Part shown: in pieces, positions 1 through 4,642 of the stretch
How positions within the stretch are numbered: the stretch's first letter is position 1
How the letters are laid out: every line of letters begins with the position of its first letter
Assembly: GCA_009704285.1 (NCBI GenBank)
Contig: WLEM01000046.1
Coordinates: forward strand, 1-5,496
DNA: 5,496 nt
Origin: Actinomycetota bacterium
GTDB taxonomy: Bacteria > Actinomycetota > Actinomycetes > Nanopelagicales > Nanopelagicaceae
Direction of reading: 5' to 3'
Position numbers and translations under genes: made by a program
Notes under the pieces: generated by a model
What the model was told of the DNA's origin: nothing
Seen by the model: the letters and a program-made list of their open reading frames with translations, nothing else
The model's database searches: none

Positions 1-166
1 CACGAATTCCAGAACCTGATCGAGCAATTACTACACCTTGGAAAACCTGAATACGGCTCTTAGCGCCTTCAATAACTCGCACATGAACCTTTAGTTCATC
101 GCCAGAACGAAATGATGGGATGTCCTGACGGAGTGAGGCGGCATCAACAGCATCTAACACGTTCAT
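1..166 (-). CDS. rplS: 50S ribosomal protein L19 (partial, N-terminal 55 codons)
   Basis: L19 is a large-subunit ribosomal protein located at the interface with the 30S subunit. The translation begins [19 protein letters not shown] and continues through [19 protein letters not shown] and [17 protein letters not shown]. This matches the family pattern of an N-terminal helix, the RxDIPxF motif, the GDxxkVHVrVxEG strand and the [11 protein letters not shown] strand. The ATG at 164-166 is the family start and has a good Shine-Dalgarno (AGGAC at 173-177) six bases upstream, the only convincing one in the window. The reading frame is open to the left edge, so roughly the C-terminal half is outside the window (complete L19 is about 115 residues). 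In many bacteria rplS follows trmD in an rpsP-rimM-trmD operon. Here the gene upstream on the same strand is an inositol monophosphatase instead. Identification is very secure. Confidence 0.96.
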   Translation of the reverse strand, partial: MNVLDAVDAASLRQDIPSFRSGDELKVHVRVIEGAKSRIQVFQGVVIARSGSGIR

Positions 167-172
167 TGTTTT

Positions 173-177
173 GTCCT
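173..177 (-). promoter_or_regulatory. Shine-Dalgarno of rplS
   Basis: Read on the minus strand this is AGGAC (within TTAGGACA), six bases before the rplS ATG. It fixes the rplS start. No other start in the window has an equally good site. The preceding bases GATTAG can pair with CTAATC at the far end of the leader (see the leader entry). Confidence 0.75.
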
Positions 178-224
178 AATCGTTAAATTTAATGGTCAAT
201 CAATTATTTTGAATGAGGGCACAT

Positions 225-238
225 CCTGCCACAGCAGG
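225..238 (-). repeat. GC-rich inverted repeat (small hairpin) in rplS leader
   Basis: CCTGC and GCAGG are perfect complements separated by four bases, giving a 5-bp all-GC-rich stem with a tetraloop in either strand. It is the only GC-rich spot in an otherwise AT-rich leader. No T-run follows on either strand, so it does not look like a canonical terminator. Confidence 0.4.
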
Positions 239-250
239 GGTGATTAGATC

Positions 251-266
251 AATTTGAGATCAAATT
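251..266. repeat. Perfect 7-bp inverted repeat across the phosphatase stop codon
   Basis: AATTTGA at 251-257 and TCAAATT at 260-266 are perfect complements separated by GA. The repeat covers the last codons and the TGA stop (260-262) of the inositol monophosphatase gene. As RNA it gives about six AU-rich pairs with a four-base loop, too weak to be a good intrinsic terminator by itself. It could be a 3'-end stabilising fold, a protein-binding palindrome, or chance in AT-rich sequence. Confidence 0.4.
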
Positions 267-1018
267 AAGGGCAAAAGCTGAGCATGCAGGGCCGGTCCAG
301 CACAGATGACCAGTTGAGAACTTGGCGCACCACCTGCTGGGCCAGAGACAACCGCACCGGCTTCAGTTGCAATCAATCCACCAGCTGCATGGTCCCACTC
401 TTTAAGTGATGCTTCAAAGTATCCATCTAATGCACCCATGGCAACATAACAAAGATCAACAGCAGCTGCGCCATTTCTTCTTAAGTCTCTAATCTTTGGC
501 AAAAGTTTTGCCATTGTGTCACCTTGGCTTATTCGCAAATTTAAATCATAAGAAAATCCAGTTGCTAGTAAAGCTTTTTCTAACTCAACTGCATCATTAC
601 ATTTAATGCTGGCACCATTATAAAAAGCCCCATTACCTTTTGCTGCGCTCCAAAAGCCATCAATGCTTGGGGCATAAACCACTCCCGCTACCACGCCACT
701 TTTATCTTTAGCAGCAACTGAAACATTCCAACCAGGTAGGCCGTAGAGGTAATTGACTGTGCCATCTAGTGGATCAATTACCCAGGTGATTCCAGATTTA
801 CTCTCTTTACTAGCACCCTCTTCAGCGATGATTCCATCATCAGGTCGTGCCTTTAAAATTTGGCTAACAATGATTTGCTCTGCTTGTTGGTCCATCTGGG
901 TTGCAAAATCAACTGCGGAACTTTTCTCAGTAAAGGTAAAGGTTGCTGGTCGGTTCATAAGATGTGCACCGGCGGCTTTTGCCACCGATTCAGCAATTTT
1001 TAATAACTCTAGGCTCAC
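260..1018 (-). CDS. Inositol monophosphatase family protein (SuhB/ImpA-like)
   Basis: A 252-residue, probably cytoplasmic, Mg2+-dependent phosphatase of the FIG superfamily, close to the usual 250-280 length. Visible motifs are the metal-binding glutamate in IIAEEGAS (E66), the hallmark WVIDPLDGTVNY (D82, D85, G86, T87), and the C-terminal WDHAAGGLIATEAG (D209). All catalytic positions are present, so the enzyme should be active. In Actinobacteria, family members dephosphorylate myo-inositol phosphate (inositol and phosphatidylinositol supply), histidinol phosphate or similar sugar phosphates. The sequence alone does not settle the substrate, so no gene symbol is given. The start is a GTG at 1016-1018; it lies at the expected distance from the first motif, and no better start follows. 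It lacks a Shine-Dalgarno, but TAGATA lies five bases upstream, suggesting a leaderless transcript. It is divergent from sepH and lies upstream of rplS on the same strand. Confidence 0.93.
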   Translation of the reverse strand: MSLELLKIAESVAKAAGAHLMNRPATFTFTEKSSAVDFATQMDQQAEQIIVSQILKARPDDGIIAEEGASKESKSGITWVIDPLDGTVNYLYGLPGWNVSVAAKDKSGVVAGVVYAPSIDGFWSAAKGNGAFYNGASIKCNDAVELEKALLATGFSYDLNLRISQGDTMAKLLPKIRDLRRNGAAAVDLCYVAMGALDGYFEASLKEWDHAAGGLIATEAGAVVSGPAGGAPSSQLVICAGPALHAQLLPLI

Positions 1019-1100
1019 CAGGTTATCTAAGCATGAAAAGCCAAGAGCTGAGCGTGTGTGGCAGATTTATCCCACCGATTAATTGTGGCAATCTACTCTC
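1019..1100. promoter_or_regulatory. Divergent intergenic region between inositol monophosphatase and sepH
   Basis: These 82 bases must hold the promoters of both flanking genes, which point away from each other. On the minus side the TAGATA box above is the best candidate. On the plus side there is no Shine-Dalgarno before the sepH ATG. A TACTCT hexamer (1094-1099) fits TAnnnT but sits only one base from the ATG, too close for a start-codon transcript. TTAATT (1079-1084) would give a leader of about ten bases. No confident -35 was seen for either direction. Confidence 0.35.
1024..1029 (-). promoter_or_regulatory. Candidate -10 element for a leaderless phosphatase transcript
   Basis: Read on the minus strand this is TAGATA, four of six matches to TATAAT, placed so that transcription would begin at or next to the GTG start at 1018. 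No good -35 hexamer is visible 16-18 bases further upstream. Leaderless mRNAs are common in Actinobacteria. This is a position-based suggestion only. Confidence 0.3.
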
Positions 1101-1895
1101 ATGAGTGAACCAACCGATCTACGGTTAACCGGTAAATCTGCCGATGGTGCTGAGCTTGAGTTAGTTGATCAAGTTGGAAATCAATACTCACTTCGAATCT
1201 CTGACACATTACGTGCCACGGTAAATCAACCACGTCTTTCTGCCGTTACAAATTTTGAAGAGGTAGTAACCACAACTGTTAAAGAGGTGCAGGCAAGATT
1301 GCGAGGTGGAGAATCCATTGATTCCATATCTCGCACCACCGATTGGTCTATTGAAAAGATTGAAAATTATGCTGGTCCAATTTTGCAGGAGCGAGCATTT
1401 ATTATCTCGCAAGCACTTGCTACCCAAATTCGTCGTGAGCCTCATGCTCCATATCTAGAGACCGCGGTAGCAAATCAATTAGCACCCCGTGGCGTTGATA
1501 TGAATTCAATTGAATGGAATACCCATCGCTTACCTGATGGAAATTGGGAGTTAACTCTTTACTATCCACTTCGTGATGGATCACCTAGTGAGGCCAAAGG
1601 TGAGGCGGTCTGGTTATTTAATTTAGGTCGTCGTGCACTTTCAGCTCATGATGATGGTGCCAGATGGATAGGTGGTGAAGCCAAACCAAAGGCACCAACT
1701 CAAACCTTTGGCAATATTCCACAAACTGAAGCACCAAGATTGGTTTCGATTAAAGAAGATGTTGCACCATATGCACCAACACCGTTGGCTGCTGTTGATG
1801 AGATGGATGAGGAAGCCAAGAAAGATGGCGTTACTCGAAGGATTAAAATTCCATCTTGGGATGACATTATGTTTGGCAAAAAGGATGAGGACTAA
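1101..1895 (+). CDS. sepH: SepH, FtsZ-binding cell division regulator (DUF3071)
   Basis: SepH is an actinobacterial protein shown in Streptomyces and Mycobacterium to bind FtsZ and promote assembly of its filaments at division sites. This 264-residue version has the family layout: an N-terminal strand-rich segment (about 1-50, including VGNQYSLRISDTLRA); a helix-turn-helix-like segment at about 60-100 with VQARLRGGESIDSISRTTDW then EKIENYAGPILQERAFI; a second conserved part with IEWNTHRLPDGNWELTLYY and WLFNLGRRALSAHDDGARW; a low-complexity linker rich in P, A and E (about 193-240); and a conserved C-terminal tail RRIKIPSWDDIMFGKK. I chose the ATG at 1101 over the in-frame TTG at 1083 because known SepH proteins start close to this point and the six extra residues look non-conserved. 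No Shine-Dalgarno precedes it. It ends tail-to-tail with the next gene. Confidence 0.93.
   Translation: MSEPTDLRLTGKSADGAELELVDQVGNQYSLRISDTLRATVNQPRLSAVTNFEEVVTTTVKEVQARLRGGESIDSISRTTDWSIEKIENYAGPILQERAFIISQALATQIRREPHAPYLETAVANQLAPRGVDMNSIEWNTHRLPDGNWELTLYYPLRDGSPSEAKGEAVWLFNLGRRALSAHDDGARWIGGEAKPKAPTQTFGNIPQTEAPRLVSIKEDVAPYAPTPLAAVDEMDEEAKKDGVTRRIKIPSWDDIMFGKKDED
1892..1895. other. Interleaved stop codons of two convergent genes (CTAA)
   Basis: The plus-strand sequence CTAA serves both genes: TAA at 1893-1895 stops sepH and the reverse complement of 1892-1894, TAG, stops the phosphatase gene. The coding regions therefore overlap by four bases and leave no room for an intergenic terminator. 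Any transcription stop must lie inside the opposing gene. Confidence 0.9.
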
Positions 1896-3007
1896 CCAAG
1901 CAAGAGCGGGATTGCAACCTCAGTTTTAGTTACACCACCATGATGGCCCACCATCGAGCTCTCTTCACGAACTCTGGCTGGGTCAATCAATATCAAATCA
2001 TCTAATGCGATTGCAATTAAATCTCCCATTCGCTCAAATGAATCTTCCGACACAAATTCACCAAATAATCCAGATTTGATTGCATCTTGCTTACTTAAAA
2101 CTTGCGCCTTTCCACTTAATTGCTCCTGCCATAAAGCGATTGTTTCATTTTCTGCCCCCTGCTTTATGTAAATATGACGAGCCCGTGGTTCACCGCCAAT
2201 TAAAGTGACATTATCAAGTAAGTCATTATCTTGACCTAAAATTATTTGCGCTGTGCTATTTACCATTCCATGATCTGAGGTGATCCAAACTCTGCTTCCA
2301 GCTGGCACACTCCCCTTAACCTTGCTTATAAACTCACAAACCTGCGCCAACGCAGTGAGCCACTTATCTGAACCAACACCATCACTATGCCCTGCAGAAT
2401 CTAAGGTGTTTAGATATGTGTAAACAAATGATGGTTGTGGTTTTAGCCCCTGACTTACCGCCAACACCATCTCATCTATTCCATTAGCGCCAACATACTT
2501 TGCCCCACGTAATGCTGCTTGGGTAAAGCCACTTCCTTCATATCGCTTTGCTGCAACATGGGTTACAGCCACACCATCTTTGCTTGCTCGTTCAAATAAC
2601 GTTGGCACCTTTTGCCACATCACTGGATCAACACGCTCATCCCATTTAAGAGCATTTAGTAACCGGTTATCACTTCTTGGTACCCGCACTGTGTAACCAA
2701 GCATTCCGTGCACGCCAGGTAACACCCCAGTGCCTAAGGTAGAAAGACTTGTTGCAGTAGTTGATGGAAAGTTCGCAGATAGTTTATTTACCTGCCTTAT
2801 ATCTGAAAAAATCTCAAATTGATCACCGTATCTATCAACTGCATCTTGACCTAAGCCATCAATCAAAATTAAACACTCACGCATTTGAGATTGGCCAAGT
2901 GAAAGGGTATCTGCCGTATTTGTTACTGATAATGTGTTGAAAATTGAGTTTGTTAGATCAGATAAACCAAATGTTTTATTGCTCAATTGGGGATATTCTC
3001 CATACAA
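1892..3007 (-). CDS. Alkaline phosphatase/nucleotide pyrophosphatase superfamily protein
   Basis: A 371-residue metal-dependent phosphoesterase of the type I phosphodiesterase/nucleotide pyrophosphatase group (PF01663-like). The two-metal active site can be read off: ILIDGLG (D50), the nucleophile in NFPSTTATSLSTLGTG (T84, aligning with the NPP nucleophile), LNTLDSAGHSDG (D203, H207), WITSDHGM (D245, H246) and VGHHGG (H356). PGVHGMLGYTV at 97-107 is typical of the actinobacterial subgroup. No signal peptide or membrane segment is seen, so it is probably cytoplasmic. The natural substrate is unknown to me. The start is uncertain: the TTG at 3007 is the first possible start after an in-frame stop at 3038-3040 and keeps the usual N-terminal length, while a TTG at 2986 has GGAG about 11 bases upstream. 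An out-of-frame ATG at 3003 opens six codons ending in a TGA that overlaps TTG 2986. Divergent from parC, convergent with sepH. Confidence 0.88.
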   Translation of the reverse strand: MYGEYPQLSNKTFGLSDLTNSIFNTLSVTNTADTLSLGQSQMRECLILIDGLGQDAVDRYGDQFEIFSDIRQVNKLSANFPSTTATSLSTLGTGVLPGVHGMLGYTVRVPRSDNRLLNALKWDERVDPVMWQKVPTLFERASKDGVAVTHVAAKRYEGSGFTQAALRGAKYVGANGIDEMVLAVSQGLKPQPSFVYTYLNTLDSAGHSDGVGSDKWLTALAQVCEFISKVKGSVPAGSRVWITSDHGMVNSTAQIILGQDNDLLDNVTLIGGEPRARHIYIKQGAENETIALWQEQLSGKAQVLSKQDAIKSGLFGEFVSEDSFERMGDLIAIALDDLILIDPARVREESSMVGHHGGVTKTEVAIPLLLG

Positions 3008-3136
3008 AACTCTGCTGGCTGATTTATTGTGAAAAATCTATGAAGCATGCCTAAAGATTAGCATTTTGCTATTTCATTGATGAATCTGGCTTGTCGATCG
3101 CAACAAATCAGTACTTCTATTGGCAAGATACGCTCT
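3008..3136. promoter_or_regulatory. Divergent intergenic region between the phosphatase gene and parC
   Basis: These 129 bases should carry promoters for both genes. For the phosphatase, TAGATT (minus strand, 3035-3040) is the best -10 candidate and would give a leader of about 20 bases, but no good -35 lies upstream. For parC, TATTTC (3070-3075) is a weak candidate, partly inside a small inverted repeat at 3059-3071. The region is open in the parC frame back to TTG 3077 and ATG 3080, so a 19-20 residue N-terminal extension is formally possible. I favour the ATG at 3137, because the protein then starts at the length usual for ParC. No Shine-Dalgarno precedes either position. Confidence 0.35.
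3059..3071. repeat. Short perfect inverted repeat upstream of parC
   Basis: TAGCA and TGCTA flank TTT, giving a 13-base near-palindrome in the divergent promoter region about 65 bases before the parC ATG. It overlaps the best -10 guess for parC, so it could be an operator half-site pair. At this length it could also be chance in AT-rich sequence. Confidence 0.3.
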
Positions 3137-4636
3137 ATGGCCAAGACACCAAAGGTAGTTGCACCAAAAGCGGGTGAAAACCCCGGCCGCATTATTGATA
3201 TTGATGTTGCCTCTGAAATGTCAGAGTCATTCTTAGAGTATGCCTACTCGGTAATTTACTCACGAGCTCTTCCTGATGCTCGTGATGGATTAAAGCCGGT
3301 GCAGCGAAGAATTTTGCACCAGATGAATGAGATGGGACTTAGACCAGATAAAGGTCATGTTAAGTGCGCAAGGGTTGTTGGCGATGTTATGGGAAAGCTT
3401 CACCCACATGGTGATGGTGCTATCTATGATGCGATGGTTCGTATGGCACAAAGTTTTTCAATGCGATTGCCACTAATTGATGGCCACGGAAATTTTGGCT
3501 CACTGGATTCTGGCCCAGCTGCCATGCGTTACACCGAATCTCGCCTTGCACCATCAGCGATGATGATGGTGGATGAATCTGATGAGGACACTGTTGATTT
3601 TGGTTCAAATTATGATGGTCAAATTCTTGAGCCACAGGTACTACCAGCTGCATTTCCAAATTTATTGGTGAATGGCGCAACTGGTATTGCAGTTGGTATG
3701 GCAACAAATATGGCGCCCCACAATTTAGGTGAGGTTATCGCTGCTGCAAAACACTTGATGGAGAATCCAAAAGCTACTTTAAAGCAGTTGATGAAGATCG
3801 TGCCAGCACCTGATTTTCCAACTGGTGGATATTTAGTAGCCACCGAAGGAATTGCTGATGCTTATGCAAATGGTCGAGGCTCATTTAAGGTGCGAGCTAC
3901 TGCAGTAATTGAAAAGGTTTCATCTCGTAAACAAGGAATTGTTATTACCGAGCTGCCATACAACATTGGTCCTGAGAAAATTGTTGAAAAAATTGCTGAT
4001 CTAGTGAAGGCAAAGAAGGTGCAAGGCATCTCAGATATCGTCGATTTATCAGATGGTCAATCTGGAACCAAAGTAGTAGTTGAGATTAAAAATGGTTATG
4101 AGCCAGCTGAAGTTTTGGAAAATCTCTACCGACTTACACCAATGGAGGATGCCTTCTCAATTAATGCGGTGGCATTAGTAAATGGCAAGCCACTCACCTT
4201 GGGGTTAAAGGAGCTTTTGCAAGTCTTTGTTGATCACCGGATTGAGGTTGTGCGCCGTCGCTCTGCCTTCCGTAAAGCCAGAGCGCAAGCAAGATTAAAT
4301 CTAGTAGATGGATTGTTAAAGGCGATTGTTGATATTGATAAGGTAATTAAATTGATCAGAGCAAGCCAAGATGCCACAGTTGCAAAGGCTGGTTTAATCA
4401 AGAGTTTTAAATTAAGTGATGAGCAAGCCACCTATATTTTAGATATGCCACTTCGCAGATTGACCAAGATGAGCAAGATTGAACTGGAGACTGAGGCCAA
4501 GGAGTTAAAGGCTACAATCGCCACCTTAACTGCGATCCTAAAAACTGAGGAGAGCATCAAAGCTAAAGTGGCCGAGGAGTTGTCTGACATTGAAAAGAAG
4601 TACGCATCCCCTCGCCGCACCCGCCTTGTTGCATAA
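3137..4636 (+). CDS. parC: DNA topoisomerase IV subunit A, lacking the C-terminal domain
   Basis: This is the DNA-cleaving subunit of a type IIA topoisomerase, which with ParE/GyrB passes one duplex through another to decatenate or relax chromosomes. In the 499-residue protein the winged-helix region begins with [20 protein letters not shown] (about 41-60), followed by [20 protein letters not shown] (87-106), the catalytic pair R131-Y132 in [10 protein letters not shown], the DNA-intercalating isoleucine I184 in GIAVGMATN, the tower domain, and the coiled-coil gate ending in [13 protein letters not shown]. Every core element is present. Usual ParC/GyrA proteins run to about 750-850 residues because a beta-pinwheel domain follows; here the protein stops right after the core, and no GyrA box or pinwheel motif exists. 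I call ParC rather than GyrA from resemblance to Streptomyces ParC (for example [15 protein letters not shown]); a second GyrA copy remains possible. The quinolone-contact serine position is G94; D98 is kept. An ABC-F gene follows in the same frame. Confidence 0.9.
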   Translation: MAKTPKVVAPKAGENPGRIIDIDVASEMSESFLEYAYSVIYSRALPDARDGLKPVQRRILHQMNEMGLRPDKGHVKCARVVGDVMGKLHPHGDGAIYDAMVRMAQSFSMRLPLIDGHGNFGSLDSGPAAMRYTESRLAPSAMMMVDESDEDTVDFGSNYDGQILEPQVLPAAFPNLLVNGATGIAVGMATNMAPHNLGEVIAAAKHLMENPKATLKQLMKIVPAPDFPTGGYLVATEGIADAYANGRGSFKVRATAVIEKVSSRKQGIVITELPYNIGPEKIVEKIADLVKAKKVQGISDIVDLSDGQSGTKVVVEIKNGYEPAEVLENLYRLTPMEDAFSINAVALVNGKPLTLGLKELLQVFVDHRIEVVRRRSAFRKARAQARLNLVDGLLKAIVDIDKVIKLIRASQDATVAKAGLIKSFKLSDEQATYILDMPLRRLTKMSKIELETEAKELKATIATLTAILKTEESIKAKVAEELSDIEKKYASPRRTRLVA

Positions 4637-4641
4637 GCAAC
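4628..4641 (+). repeat. Small hairpin across the parC stop codon
   Basis: GTTGC (4628-4632) and GCAAC (4637-4641) are perfect complements around ATAA (4633-4636), so the parC TAA stop lies in the loop of a 5-bp stem. The stem ends one base before the TTG start of the ABC-F gene and fills the place where a ribosome binding site would be. No T-run follows that would make it a terminator. It may affect coupling between the two genes or be chance. Confidence 0.45.
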
Positions 4642-4642
4642 T

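Larger units (their letters stand above)
167..259 (-). promoter_or_regulatory. rplS 5' leader / intergenic region with candidate fold
   Basis: These 93 bases separate the inositol monophosphatase stop from the rplS start. Read on the minus strand they hold: a GC hairpin CCTGC-TGTG-GCAGG (225-238); a six-base complement CTAATC (242-247) and GATTAG (176-181) bracketing it, the second copy abutting the rplS Shine-Dalgarno; and an AT-rich stretch with a TTGACC hexamer (about 201-206) that has no convincing -10 at 16-18 bases. The hairpin has no following U-run, so I do not call it an intrinsic terminator. The pairing that would tie up the ribosome binding site resembles autogenous ribosomal-protein leader control, but that is inference from one sequence. 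The region may instead be an ordinary untranslated leader with its own promoter or a read-through spacer. Confidence 0.35.

Noticed and set aside
225..238. Intrinsic terminator after the inositol monophosphatase gene
   Set aside because: The stem is only 5 bp and no T-run follows on the minus strand, so it does not meet the usual terminator pattern.
753..1082. Plus-strand open frame of about 109 codons
   Set aside because: It lies antisense to the inositol monophosphatase, whose conserved active-site motifs show which strand is coding. The antisense translation has no recognisable motif.
1672..1929. Plus-strand open frame of about 85 codons overlapping the 3' part of sepH
   Set aside because: It is in another frame of sepH, rich in H, L, M and K as expected from a shifted reading, and runs into the opposing gene; the SepH tail motif supports the other frame.
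1892..3007. Sulfatase or phosphopentomutase instead of phosphatase/pyrophosphatase
   Set aside because: The nucleophile segment FPSTTATSL has a threonine where sulfatases need the C/S-x-P-x-R motif, and the insert typical of phosphopentomutase is absent.
3077..3136. N-terminal extension of ParC from TTG 3077 or ATG 3080
   Set aside because: ParC proteins normally start close to the position of the ATG at 3137, and the extra 20 residues look like no known ParC sequence. It is kept only as an alternative start.
3420..3707. Minus-strand open frame antisense to parC
   Set aside because: It overlaps the ParC catalytic tyrosine region on the other strand; the composition is unnatural (runs of Q and H) and there is no supported start.
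3137..4636. Short ParC explained by a frameshift or premature stop
   Set aside because: After the TAA, the same frame continues directly into an intact ABC-F protein, and none of the forward frames shows pinwheel-like sequence, so there is no broken remainder to restore.
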